This document shows, in pieces, positions 25,018 to 33,998 of a DNA stretch of 64,000 bases. The stretch is from Lichenicoccus sp965213775 (GTDB lineage Bacteria; Pseudomonadota; Alphaproteobacteria; Acetobacterales; Acetobacteraceae). Both the position numbers and the translations under genes were made by a program. The notes beneath the pieces are model-generated. The model did not search any database and had not been told where the DNA came from. It saw nothing but the letters and a program-made list of their open reading frames with translations. The stretch lies in assembly GCA_965213775.1 (NCBI GenBank), contig CBDCAC010000002.1, positions 496,001-560,000 on the forward strand, written 5' to 3'. Numbering within the stretch: the first letter of the stretch is position 1; each line of letters opens with the position of its first letter.

Positions 25018-25940
25018 GTCGACCTCTTCGGCGCAGGAGATTTCGGGTCCGCCTTCACGCCGGCGCTCGCCGACGCGTTAGGCGACGTTGCCGCCGGTGG
25101 TAGCGGACGCACGACGAGTCGGTCCGGCAATCTGAGGTCGACGGCGGCGATCGGCCGGTCTAGCAGCGCGTCCGCCGCCTGCAGCTCCATCAGGCGCGTG
25201 AGCGCCGCCGTCGCATGGCTCTCCGGCAGCATGACGGTGATGCCGTTCTTGAGCTGAAGGTTCCAGCGCCGCTCGCCGACCCGCACCGCCGCGCCGACCC
25301 GCGCGGCCAGCGCCGGCTGCCCCTGCAGCGCGTCGAGCAGCTCCGCGGCATGCCCCGGCGCGCCGGCGCCGACCACCAGCGGCAGGCTGGCGAAGGCGGA
25401 GACGTCCTCGTTGGCGACCACCCCGCCGTCGCGGCCGATCAGCTGGAACTTGCCCTGGCTCTGCCAGATCGCGAACGGGCGGCGCTCGATCAGCGAGACG
25501 TGGATCGTGCCGGGCAGCCGGCGCTCGACCACCGCATGCTCCACCCAGGAGAGGCTCTCGATGCGCAGGCGGGCCGCCTCGATCGAGACGCCGAAGATCG
25601 GATCGCCGATGCGAATACCGAGCGCCTCGCGCAACAGAGGCTCGGGCGTGTTGGCCCTCCCGTCGATGTCGACGGTCTGCACGCTGAGGCCGATCGCGCG
25701 GCCGACGCGCTCGCGCCAGCCGACGATGCTGCCGCCGGCGCCGCCGACGCGGCCGTGCAGCGCGCCGTAGGCGATCAGGACGATGCCGAGCAGCAGGACG
25801 CCGAGGCCGAGCGGGCGAGCGAAGCGCCGCTGCCGCCGCAGCATCAGCTTGACCGCCGAGGGCCGGTCCTTGGCCGACGAGGCGCGGCGCGGCGGCGGCA
25901 GGCGCCCACGCGACCCGCTCGCGGCGCTCACACGCGGCAT
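25014..25940 (-). CDS. ftsQ: Cell division protein FtsQ
   Basis: A 308-residue single-pass inner membrane protein. The N-terminus is basic and cytoplasmic. One membrane segment (about residues 44-62, LGLGVLLLGIVLIAYGAL) is followed by the periplasmic POTRA domain (VDIDGRANTPEPLLREALGI) and the FtsQ domain. The tail after residue 285 is a Pro/Ala/Ser-rich extension. It links FtsL and FtsB to the early divisome. I chose the ATG at 25940, which overlaps the ddl end by 13 bp; an ATG at 25991 would overlap by 64 bp. Confidence 0.93.
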   Translation of the reverse strand: MPRVSAASGSRGRLPPPRRASSAKDRPSAVKLMLRRQRRFARPLGLGVLLLGIVLIAYGALHGRVGGAGGSIVGWRERVGRAIGLSVQTVDIDGRANTPEPLLREALGIRIGDPIFGVSIEAARLRIESLSWVEHAVVERRLPGTIHVSLIERRPFAIWQSQGKFQLIGRDGGVVANEDVSAFASLPLVVGAGAPGHAAELLDALQGQPALAARVGAAVRVGERRWNLQLKNGITVMLPESHATAALTRLMELQAADALLDRPIAAVDLRLPDRLVVRPLPPAATSPNASASAGVKADPKSPAPKRST

Positions 25941-26893
25941 GCGGCGCGCTCCACCATCCAGCGGCACAGCGCGGGGAAGTCGATACCGCAAAAGGCGGCC
26001 TGCTCGGGCAGCAGCGAGGTCGGCGTGAGCCCCGGCTGAGTGTTGACCTCGAGCAGCACCAGCCGGCCGGGCCCGCCTGCGGTATCATCGTAACGGAAAT
26101 CCGCCCGTGTGGCGCCGCGGCAGCCGAGCGCGCGGTGGGCGGCAAGCGCGATCGCCATCGCTTGCTCGGCGGCGGCCGCGTCGACCGGCGCCGGCAGCAC
26201 GTGGCGCGAGCCGCCGACGGCGTATTTGCTCTCGTAGTCGTAGAAGGCGTGCTCGGCGACGATCTCGGTCACGCTCAGCGCACGGTCCTCGAGCACGCCG
26301 ACGGTCAGCTCGCGACCGGGGACGAACTCCTCGACCATCGCGCCCGGCCCGTAGCACCAGTCGCGCGCGATCGCCGCGCGGCGATTATCGCCCTCGCGCA
26401 GAATGCTGACGCCCACCGAGGAGCCCTCGTTGAGGGGCTTGACGACGTAGGGCCTCGGCATCGGGTCGGCGTGCTCGAGCGACGCCACGTCGACGACGCG
26501 GCCGGCGGCGACCGGCAGGCCCGCGGCGGCAAACACCGCCTTGGCCGCGACCTTGTCCATCGCCAGCGCCGAGGCGCGCACTCCGGAGTGGGTGTAGGGG
26601 ATCTGCAGCCAGTCCAGCAGGCCCTGGATCACGCCGTCCTCGCCGTAGCGGCCGTGCAGCGCGTTGAACACGACGTCCGGACGCCGCGCCGACGGCAAGC
26701 CGGGCGCTGGCGATAGCGCGGCGATCACCGCCCCAAGGTCGGCGCCGACCTCGACCGCCATCACCTCGAAGCCGGCGGTGGCGAGTGCGGCCATTACCTG
26801 GCGCCCCGAGGACAGGCTGACCTCGCGCTCGGCCGAGATGCCGCCAAGCAGCACCGCAACCTGGATCGCGGCGATGCTCATGCCGCCGCTCAT
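25928..26893 (-). CDS. ddl: D-alanine--D-alanine ligase
   Basis: A 321-residue ATP-grasp ligase that makes the D-Ala-D-Ala dipeptide for peptidoglycan. The segment VAVLLGGISAEREVSLSSG is at residues 12-30, and HGRYGEDG, KPLNEGSSVGVS, RELTVGVL and the magnesium-binding LLEVNTQPGLT are all intact. The ATG at 26893 overlaps the restored murB stop as ATGA; the ATG at 26956 would run through the murB end. Placement between murB and ftsQ is the standard dcw order in alphaproteobacteria. Confidence 0.96.
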   Translation of the reverse strand: MSGGMSIAAIQVAVLLGGISAEREVSLSSGRQVMAALATAGFEVMAVEVGADLGAVIAALSPAPGLPSARRPDVVFNALHGRYGEDGVIQGLLDWLQIPYTHSGVRASALAMDKVAAKAVFAAAGLPVAAGRVVDVASLEHADPMPRPYVVKPLNEGSSVGVSILREGDNRRAAIARDWCYGPGAMVEEFVPGRELTVGVLEDRALSVTEIVAEHAFYDYESKYAVGGSRHVLPAPVDAAAAEQAMAIALAAHRALGCRGATRADFRYDDTAGGPGRLVLLEVNTQPGLTPTSLLPEQAAFCGIDFPALCRWMVERAACRV

Positions 26894-27857
26894 GGCAAGG
26901 CCTCGACGTGCTCGACGGGGCGGCCAAGCGGACGGCCGAGCCGCTTGATCTCCCATTGCAGCGTCACGCCGGCTGCCGCCTGGACGCGACGGCGCAGCTC
27001 TTCGCCCAAGCCTTCGAGGTCGGCCGCCGTCTGGCTTGCCCGAGGTTGAGCAGGAAATTGCAGTGCTTCTCGCTCACCTGCGCGCCGCCGCGCACAAGCC
27101 CCCGCCCGCCGACAGCCTCGATCAGCTCCCAGGCCTTCATGTCCGGCGGGTTGCGGAAGGTGGAGCCGCCGGTGCGGGCGCGGACCGGCTGGCTTGCCTC
27201 GCGGGCGCTGCGGATCCGGGCCATGCGCTCGGCGATCACCGCCGGCTCGCCAGGCTCCGCGCGAAACCGCGCCCGCACCACGGTGGCCTCGACCGGAACG
27301 TTGGCATGGCGATACGACAGGCCGAGCTCGTCGGCCGCCAGCCTGCGGAACTCGCCGGTTCGGGTCACGATCTCCGCCCAGTCGAGCGCCTGGGCGACGT
27401 CGCCGCCATAGGCGCCGGCGTTCATCGCAATCGCGCCGCCGACAGCGCCGGGGATGCCGGAGAGGAACTCTAAACCCTGCAGCCCGGCGGTGGCGGCGTG
27501 CTCGGCGACCGTCGCGTCCAGTGCCGCCGCGCCGGCGATGACGCCATCCGCCTCGACGCTCACCTCGCCAAAGCCGCGCGACAGGCGAACCACAACGCCC
27601 GCGACCCCGCCATCGCGCACGATCAGGTTTGAGGCGGCGCCGATCACGCTCACCGGAATGTCGAGCGGCAGCGCGGCGAGGAAGCCGGACAGGTCCTCGG
27701 CATCGGCGGGACGGAGCTGGAACTCGGCCGGCCCGCCGACACGAAACCAGGTCTGGGCGCCGAGTGCGGCGCCGGACTGCAGCCGGCCGCGCAGGCGTAT
27801 CCTCGCGTTGGCGACCGCGTCTTCCAGCGGCGAGAGCCGCTCGGCGGCGGCCATCAT
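26890..27857 (-). CDS. murB: UDP-N-acetylenolpyruvoylglucosamine reductase, frameshift near the 3' end
   Basis: FAD enzyme that reduces the enolpyruvyl group to form UDP-MurNAc. The FAD-domain motifs VGGPAEFQLRP, VIGAASNLIVRDGG and GIPGAVGGAIAMNAGAYGG are present, as is the catalytic Ser in TGGSTFRNPP and the Glu in QVSEKHCNFL. After NFLLNLGQA the frame runs on to a stop at 26964 with unrelated sequence. Removing two bases near 27031-27032 (or adding one) restores TAADLEGLGEELRRRVQ and a stop at 26890 that overlaps ddl as ATGA. As given, the product is 297 aa with a wrong tail; restored it is about 321 aa. Confidence 0.88.
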
Positions 27858-29290
27858 GCCGCACCCGGCAGGCGTCGGCCGGAGACCTGCAGCTTGGCAA
27901 TTTCGGCCGGTAGGGCCTGCGCCCAGGCGGTGATGTTGCCCGCACCGAGGCAGATGACGAAGTCACCGGGCCGGGCGATCGCGTGCACCATCTCGGCCAA
28001 ATGCTCGGCGCCGGGCAGCGGGACGACGCTGCGATGACCGGATGCGCGCAGCCCGTCGACCAGCGCGTCGCGGTCCACCCCCGGGATCGGCGCCTCGCCG
28101 GCGGCATAGACGTCCGCGATGATCACCGTTCCGGCGTCGTTCATGCAGGTGCAGAACTCGACGAACAGGGTCTGCAGGCGGGAGTAGCGATGCGGCTGCA
28201 CCACGGCGACGACGTTCTTCGCGCCGGCCTGGCGCGCCGCCTTCAGCACCGCGGCGATCTCCACCGGATGGTGGCCGTAATCGTCGATCACCGTGATGCC
28301 GCCGGCCTCGCCGGTCTTGGTGAAGCGGCGCTTGACGCCCCGGAACGAGGCGAAGGCCGAGCGCAACGTCGCGTCGTCGATCTCCATCTCGACGCCGACG
28401 GCCACCGCCGCCAGCGCGTTCAGCACGTTGTGGCTGCCCAGCATCGGCAGGCGAAACGGCCCCATTCGGCGGGTGCGATTGCGCGCCCGGTCGGTGACCG
28501 CGACCTCGAAGGTCGCACCCAGCTTGTCGGAGACCAGCCGCTCGGCACGCACGTCGGCCTGCGGCGAGAAGCCGTAGGTGATGATGCGTCGGTCCGACAG
28601 GCGGGGGATCATCTGCTGCACCGCAGGGTGGTCGATGCACAGCACCGCGAAGCCGTAGAACGGGATGTTGGAGACGAACTGGTCGTAGCCCGCCATCATC
28701 TGCTCGGCGGTGCCCCAATGGTCGAGGTGCTCGGGGTCCATGTTGGTGACCACCGCGATCACCGCTGGCAGGCGGAGGAACGAGCCGTCGCTCTCGTCCG
28801 CCTCGACCACCATCCAGTCGCCCGCACCCAGCCGGGTGTTGGAGGCGTAGGCCTCGATGATGCCGCCGTTGATCACCGTCGGATCCAGACGCGCCGCCTC
28901 GAGCACGGCTGCGACCAGCGAGGTGGTGGTGGTCTTGCCGTGGGTGCCGCCGATTGCGATCGACCAGCGCAGCCGCATCAGCTCGGCCAGCATTTCGGCC
29001 CGCCGCACCACCGGGATCAGCCGGGCGCGCGCGGCGGCGACCTCGGGGTTGTCGGCGCGGACGGCGGTCGAGACGACGACGACGCGCGCGTCGCCGAGGT
29101 TGGCCGCGGCGTGGCCGATTGCGATGCGCAGGCCGGTCTCGCGCAGGCGCTTCACGTTGGCATTATCGGCGACGTCGCTGCCCTGCACCGTGTAGCCGAG
29201 CGTGTGCAGCACCTCGGCGATGCCGGACATGCCGATGCCGCCGATGCCGACGAAGTGGATGGTGCCGATCGACAGAGGCAGCGCCCTCAT
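27854..29290 (-). CDS. murC: UDP-N-acetylmuramate--L-alanine ligase
   Basis: A 478-residue Mur ligase adding the first stem amino acid, L-Ala, to UDP-MurNAc. The N-terminal Rossmann part has HFVGIGGIGMSG. The ATP loop is AIGGTHGKTTTTSL, the NMDPEHLDHWG segment is present, and the C-terminal domain includes DDYGHHPVEI and VVQPHRYSR. Length is standard. ATGA overlaps join it to murG upstream and murB downstream. Confidence 0.97.
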   Translation of the reverse strand: MRALPLSIGTIHFVGIGGIGMSGIAEVLHTLGYTVQGSDVADNANVKRLRETGLRIAIGHAAANLGDARVVVVSTAVRADNPEVAAARARLIPVVRRAEMLAELMRLRWSIAIGGTHGKTTTTSLVAAVLEAARLDPTVINGGIIEAYASNTRLGAGDWMVVEADESDGSFLRLPAVIAVVTNMDPEHLDHWGTAEQMMAGYDQFVSNIPFYGFAVLCIDHPAVQQMIPRLSDRRIITYGFSPQADVRAERLVSDKLGATFEVAVTDRARNRTRRMGPFRLPMLGSHNVLNALAAVAVGVEMEIDDATLRSAFASFRGVKRRFTKTGEAGGITVIDDYGHHPVEIAAVLKAARQAGAKNVVAVVQPHRYSRLQTLFVEFCTCMNDAGTVIIADVYAAGEAPIPGVDRDALVDGLRASGHRSVVPLPGAEHLAEMVHAIARPGDFVICLGAGNITAWAQALPAEIAKLQVSGRRLPGAA

Positions 29291-30405
29291 GCGTCGCTCC
29301 GATGCGAGGTCTGAGGCATCCGTTCGGCGCCCATGTGCTGCTCCACCAGGTCGGCGAACCTTGCGGCCGCGTCGCTACGGCCGATGCCGCGTGCGGCTGC
29401 CGCCATTGCGTCCAGCGCCGGCGGGTCGCCGAGCAGGCGCGTCAACGCCGCCGCCAGCGCCTCGGGCGTGAAGCCAGGCTGCGCCATCACCGTGGCCGCC
29501 CCGGCCGACGCCAGCGCGCGAGCGTTGGCGCTCTGGTGGTCGTCGATCGCCTGCGGCAGCGGCACCAGGATGGCCGGCCGGCCGACGACGGCGAGCTCGG
29601 CGACGGTGGAGGCGCCGGCACGGGCGATGACCAGGCGCGCCTCGGCCAGCAAGCCCGCGAGGTCGGCGAAGAACGGCGACAGCTCGGCCGCGACGCCGAG
29701 CCCGGCGTAGGCGACGCGCACCCGCTCGAGGTCCTCGGCGCGGCATTGCTGGACGATGCTGAGCCCGGCCCGGCGCTGCGGGCTCAGCTGCGCAATGGCG
29801 GCGGGAACGACGTCGCTGAGCACGCGGGCGCCAAGCGAGCCGCCGAGCACCAGCAATGTGCGCGGCGTCGTGGCCGACGCTGCCGCGGCCAGGATCGGCG
29901 CCCGCACCGGGTTGCCGATCACCTCACTCGCGACGCCGGTCGGCACCAGCGACGTGCCGGCGAAGCTGAGCGCCAGCAGGTCGGCACGGCGGGCGAGGAA
30001 GCGATTGGCGCGGCCGAGCACCGCGTTCTGCTCATGCAGCAGCACTGCCGGACGCCGTGCCCGCCCCAGCGTCGCCGCGGCGAGCACGGGCGCGACCGAC
30101 GGGTAGCCGCCGAAGCCGACCACCGCCGCGGCGTTCAGCCCGTCGAGCGCGCGCCGCGCCTGCAGCGTGCCGGCCACCAGCGCCGCCGCTGCCGCCGCAC
30201 CGCGACGCAGGCCGCGGCCGGCGAGGCCGGCGCCGCTGATGACCAGCCGCTCGCGCCCCTCGAACGCCTCGCTCGCCCGGCTCGCGGTGCGCGCGTCCGT
30301 CATCAGCACGACGCGGCGGCCGCGCGCGACGAGCGCCTCCGCCAGCGCCTCGGCTGGGAATAGATGCCCGCCAGTGCCGCCGGCGGCGATCACGATCGGG
30401 CGCAC
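29287..30405 (-). CDS. murG: UDP-N-acetylglucosamine--N-acetylmuramyl-(pentapeptide) pyrophosphoryl-undecaprenol transferase
   Basis: A 372-residue GT28 enzyme that turns lipid I into lipid II on the cytoplasmic face of the membrane. Signatures: IAAGGTGGHLFPA at residues 6-18, VGFGGYPSVAP, HEQNAVLGRANR, LLVLGGSLGA and ARAGASTVAELAVVGRP. The GTG at 30405 is the only start available: a stop codon (the ftsW stop) lies just upstream in frame. A GAGGGG ribosome-binding site overlaps the ftsW end. Confidence 0.97.
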   Translation of the reverse strand: MRPIVIAAGGTGGHLFPAEALAEALVARGRRVVLMTDARTASRASEAFEGRERLVISGAGLAGRGLRRGAAAAAALVAGTLQARRALDGLNAAAVVGFGGYPSVAPVLAAATLGRARRPAVLLHEQNAVLGRANRFLARRADLLALSFAGTSLVPTGVASEVIGNPVRAPILAAAASATTPRTLLVLGGSLGARVLSDVVPAAIAQLSPQRRAGLSIVQQCRAEDLERVRVAYAGLGVAAELSPFFADLAGLLAEARLVIARAGASTVAELAVVGRPAILVPLPQAIDDHQSANARALASAGAATVMAQPGFTPEALAAALTRLLGDPPALDAMAAAARGIGRSDAAARFADLVEQHMGAERMPQTSHRSDA

Positions 30406-30420
30406 CGGCGTGCGGGCCCC

Positions 30421-31554
30421 TCATGCGCGCTCCGCCAGGCGGTCGACCTGGTTGCGGCGGCGGGTCAGCGCCAGCAGCATGCCCATGCCGAGCGCCACCG
30501 ACATTGCCGACGAGCCGCCATAGGAGATGAACGGCAGCGTCATCCCCTTGGTCGGGATCAGGTGCAGCGAGGAAGCCATGTTGACGAAGGCCTGCAGGCC
30601 GAAGCCGGTGACCAGGCCAGCAGCGGCCAGAATGATGAACTCGTCGGTCTCGGCGAGCAGCCGCAGCAGCCCGCGCAGCACGATGAAGGCGAAGATGCCG
30701 AGGATCAGCAGGCAGACGAGGAAACCGAACTCCTCGCCGGCCACCGCGAACACGAAGTCGGCATGCGCGTCGGGCAGCAGGTCCTTCACCCGGCCCTCGC
30801 CGGGACCGCGTCCAAGCAGGCCGCCGTTGCCGAACGCCTGCAACGCCGTGTCGACCTGGTAATGGTCGCCCTGCTCCGGATGCAGGAAGCGAGTGACGCG
30901 GCTGCGCACGTGCGGAAACAGCGTGTAGGCGGCAACGCCCGCCCCGCCCATCGCGGCGAGCGCGATGCCGACCAGCCCGACATTCATCCCGCCGACGAAG
31001 AGCTGGGCGAAGAACACCGCGGTGATGACGCTGAGCATGCCGATGTCGGGCTGGGACTTCAGCAGCAGCAGGATCAGCCCGAAGATGGCGAAGGCGATCA
31101 CCGTGCCGGGGAAGCCGCGCGTACGGCGCCCCTCGCTCACCAGCCAGGCTGTCACCACCGCAAAGCACGGTTTGAGGAACTCGCTCGGCTGGATCGACAT
31201 CCCCGGCAGGGCGATCCAGCGCCGCGCGCCCTTGATCTCGACCCCATGCACCAGCGTCAGCGCGGTCAGCATCATGGCGACGACGCAGCCCACGAGGCCC
31301 AGCCGGCGCACGCCGCGCGGGCCGAGCAGCGACACGCCGACCACGATCAGCCCGGCGATCGCCAGGAACACCACCTGCTTGCCGATGAACAGGTCGCGCG
31401 ACTGGCCAATGCGCTCGGCGACCGCGGGGCTTGCCGCCAGCATCAGCACGTAGCCGAAGCCGATCAGCGTCGCGATGGCGAACAGCGTCCAGCGATCCAC
31501 CGTCCACCACCAGCGGCCGAGGATGGAGGTGTCGGCGCGCGACAGGGCGGGCAT
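30421..31554 (-). CDS. ftsW: Peptidoglycan glycosyltransferase FtsW (SEDS family)
   Basis: A 377-residue inner membrane protein with about ten membrane segments. SEDS polymerases join lipid II into glycan strands at the septum together with the FtsI transpeptidase. The segments ARRWIALPGMSIQPSEFLK, KSQPDIGML and the late loop FGNGGLLGRGPGEG are conserved, as is HLIPTKGMTLPFISYGGSS. The ATG at 31554 shares one base with the murD stop. The protein ends in a short basic tail. Confidence 0.96.
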   Translation of the reverse strand: MPALSRADTSILGRWWWTVDRWTLFAIATLIGFGYVLMLAASPAVAERIGQSRDLFIGKQVVFLAIAGLIVVGVSLLGPRGVRRLGLVGCVVAMMLTALTLVHGVEIKGARRWIALPGMSIQPSEFLKPCFAVVTAWLVSEGRRTRGFPGTVIAFAIFGLILLLLKSQPDIGMLSVITAVFFAQLFVGGMNVGLVGIALAAMGGAGVAAYTLFPHVRSRVTRFLHPEQGDHYQVDTALQAFGNGGLLGRGPGEGRVKDLLPDAHADFVFAVAGEEFGFLVCLLILGIFAFIVLRGLLRLLAETDEFIILAAAGLVTGFGLQAFVNMASSLHLIPTKGMTLPFISYGGSSAMSVALGMGMLLALTRRRNQVDRLAERA

Positions 31555-32912
31555 CAGGCGGCGTGCTCCCGTGACGCGGGCTGATCGGGCGCGGCGGCGA
31601 GGGCGCGGACGAGCTCGGCAAAGCGATCGCCGCGCGCCTCGAAGCCGTTGAACTGGTCGAAACTCGCTGCCGCCGGCGACAGCAGCACCGTCGGCACGCT
31701 GCCCGCCTGCGCGGCGGCGAACGCCATCGGCACGGCGCGCTCGAGCGTGCCGACCACCTCGTGCGCCACGCCGTGCGCGGCCAGCGTGCGCGCGAACAGC
31801 GGCGCGTCGCGGCCGATCAGGAGCGCCTGCGCGATGCGTCCGAACAGCGGCACCAGCGGCACGATGCCGCCGGCCTTGGCGATGCCGCCGGCGATCCAGA
31901 CCTGTGCCGGATAGCAGCCCAGGGCGCGCGCGGCGGCGTCGGCGTTGGTCGCTTTGCTGTCGTTGACGAACTCGACGCCGCCGACGCTGGCGACGCGCGC
32001 TTGGCGGTGCGGCAGGCCGGAGAAGCTGACGATGCCGGCGCGGATGGCGGCCGGATCAACGCCGAGAAACTCGGCCAGCGCGGCCGCGGCGGCGACGTTC
32101 TGCGCGTTGTGCGCGCCGGGCAGGGCGGCGGCCGCGCGCATGTCGAACGCCTGCCCGCCGACGAACACGCGCTCGGCCGAGACCAGGCGCGGCGGCCGCG
32201 GCAACCGGGCGGCGAATGCCAGGCTCGCCGCGTCGTCGGCGCCGACGGCGGTAAAATCGGCGGCGGTCTGACGATCGAAGATCGCGCGCTTGGCCTGCTC
32301 GTAGCCGGCCATATCGCCATGGCGGTCGATATGATCGGCACTCAGGTTCAGCATCACCGCCGCATCGAAGCGGAGGGTCGCGAGTCTCTCCAACATGTAG
32401 CTCGACATTTCCAGCACGTAGACGCCGTCGTCGCCGAGCAGCGGCAGGGCGCAGGCAGCCGGGCCGAGATTGCCGCCGGCGGCAACCGGCACCCCGGCGC
32501 CGTCCAGGATGTGGGCGAGTAGCGCGGTGGTCGTCGACTTGCCGTTGGTGCCGGTAATGCCGACGAAGCGCGCCCGCGAGCCGGCCGCGCGCACCGCCCG
32601 ATACAGCAGCTCGGCATCGCTCAGGATCGGCACCCCGGCGACCAGCGCCTCCGCGGCAAGCGGGTGCGGCGCCGGCAGCCGGTGCGGTATGCCGGGCGAG
32701 AGCACCAGCGCGTCGCACGCGCCAAGATCCGGCTGCCCGATGGTCAGGCCAGCCGTCGCGGCGGCGATGCGCGCCGCCTCGCCATCGTCCCAGCAGATCA
32801 CGCTCGCGCCCATCGCGCTGAGCGCGTGGGCCGCCGGCAGGCCGTTGCGACCGAGGCCGACGACGGCGAACCGCTCGCCGGCGAAGATCGTGCCAGGAAA
32901 GGCGCCGCTCAT
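31554..32912 (-). CDS. murD: UDP-N-acetylmuramoylalanine--D-glutamate ligase
   Basis: A 452-residue Mur ligase adding D-Glu to UDP-MurNAc-L-Ala. Visible features: AVVGLGRNGLPAAHAL at the N-terminus, LSPGIPH, the ATP loop GITGTNGKSTTTALL, NLSADHIDRHG, and VNDSKATNADAAARAL in the C-terminal half. I chose the ATG at 32912, which overlaps the mraY stop (ATGA); the open frame upstream belongs to the opposite reading of mraY. Standard length. Confidence 0.97.
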   Translation of the reverse strand: MSGAFPGTIFAGERFAVVGLGRNGLPAAHALSAMGASVICWDDGEAARIAAATAGLTIGQPDLGACDALVLSPGIPHRLPAPHPLAAEALVAGVPILSDAELLYRAVRAAGSRARFVGITGTNGKSTTTALLAHILDGAGVPVAAGGNLGPAACALPLLGDDGVYVLEMSSYMLERLATLRFDAAVMLNLSADHIDRHGDMAGYEQAKRAIFDRQTAADFTAVGADDAASLAFAARLPRPPRLVSAERVFVGGQAFDMRAAAALPGAHNAQNVAAAAALAEFLGVDPAAIRAGIVSFSGLPHRQARVASVGGVEFVNDSKATNADAAARALGCYPAQVWIAGGIAKAGGIVPLVPLFGRIAQALLIGRDAPLFARTLAAHGVAHEVVGTLERAVPMAFAAAQAGSVPTVLLSPAAASFDQFNGFEARGDRFAELVRALAAAPDQPASREHAA

Positions 32913-33997
32913 CGGATTTTCAACGTCGCCAGGCCGCATAGCGCGAGGATCATCGAGATGATCCAGAACCGGATGACGATCGTGGGTTCGGACCAACCCT
33001 TCTTCTCGTAGTGGTGGTGCAGCGGCGCCATCAGGAACACGCGCCGGCCGGTGCGCTTGAACCAGAACACCTGGATGATGACCGACACCGTCTCGACGAC
33101 GAACAGCCCGCCGACGATGAACAGGACGACCTCGTGCTTCGTCGCGACCGCCACCGCGCCGAGCGCGCCGCCAAGCGCGAGCGACCCGGTATCGCCCATG
33201 AACACCGCCGCCGGCGGCGCGTTGAACCACAGGAAGCCCAGACCGGCGCCGATCAGCGCCGAGAGGAAGACACATAGCTCGCCGGTGCCCGGCACGCCGT
33301 GCAACTGCAGGTAATCCGCGAAAATGCGGTTGCCGACCAGGTAGGCGATCAGTGCGAACACGCCGGCGGCGATGATGGTCGGCACGATCGCCAGGCCGTC
33401 GAGCCCGTCGGTCAGGTTCACCGCGTTGCTGGCGCCGAGCATGACCAGCATTCCGACCAGCGGGAAGGCGAAGGCGAAGGGGATCAGCACCTCCTTGAAG
33501 ATCGGCACCGTGAGCGAGGTGCCGAGCCGACCGCCGGTCAGGCTGTCGATCCAGACGGCGACGCCGAGCCCGATCGCCACCTGCACCACCAGCTTGCCGC
33601 GCGCCGAGACGCCCTTCGTGTTGCGCCGCGAGAGCTTGAGGTAGTCGTCGACGAAGCCGATGGCGCCGTAGCCGAGGGTGCAGAGCAGCACCGCCCAGAC
33701 ATAACCGTTGCGCAGATCTCCCCACAGCAGGGTTGAGGCGGTCAGAGCGAGCAGGATCAGCACGCCGCCCATCGTCGGCGTGCCCTTCTTCTCGACCAGA
33801 TGGCGCGGCGGTCCGTCGAGCCGGATCGGCTGGCCGCCGCGCTGCACCGATTTCAGCCAGGCGATCACCGGCGAGCCGAGCGCGAAGCTGACCGCGAGCG
33901 CGGTGAGGCAGGCCGCGCCCGAGCGAAAGCTGATGTAGCGAAACAGGTTGAACAGGAAGAACTGCTCGGCAAGCGGCCGGCTCAGATCGTAGAGCAT
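32909..33997 (-). CDS. mraY: Phospho-N-acetylmuramoyl-pentapeptide-transferase
   Basis: A 362-residue polytopic membrane enzyme that attaches phospho-MurNAc-pentapeptide to undecaprenyl phosphate, giving lipid I. Family signatures include GTPTMGGVLI, the Asp pair in GFVDDYLKLS, NAVNLTDGLDGLAI, GFLWFNAPPAAVFMGDTGSL and PLHHHYEKKGW. About ten membrane segments are expected. The ATG at 33997 lies one base after the murF stop. Confidence 0.97.
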   Translation of the reverse strand: MLYDLSRPLAEQFFLFNLFRYISFRSGAACLTALAVSFALGSPVIAWLKSVQRGGQPIRLDGPPRHLVEKKGTPTMGGVLILLALTASTLLWGDLRNGYVWAVLLCTLGYGAIGFVDDYLKLSRRNTKGVSARGKLVVQVAIGLGVAVWIDSLTGGRLGTSLTVPIFKEVLIPFAFAFPLVGMLVMLGASNAVNLTDGLDGLAIVPTIIAAGVFALIAYLVGNRIFADYLQLHGVPGTGELCVFLSALIGAGLGFLWFNAPPAAVFMGDTGSLALGGALGAVAVATKHEVVLFIVGGLFVVETVSVIIQVFWFKRTGRRVFLMAPLHHHYEKKGWSEPTIVIRFWIISMILALCGLATLKIR

Positions 33998-33998
33998 C

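Noticed and set aside
26893..26956. Upstream ATG (26956) as ddl start
   Set aside because: The extra 21 residues are Arg/Ala-rich and overlap the restored end of murB; the ATG at 26893 forms an ATGA junction and gives the normal N-terminus.
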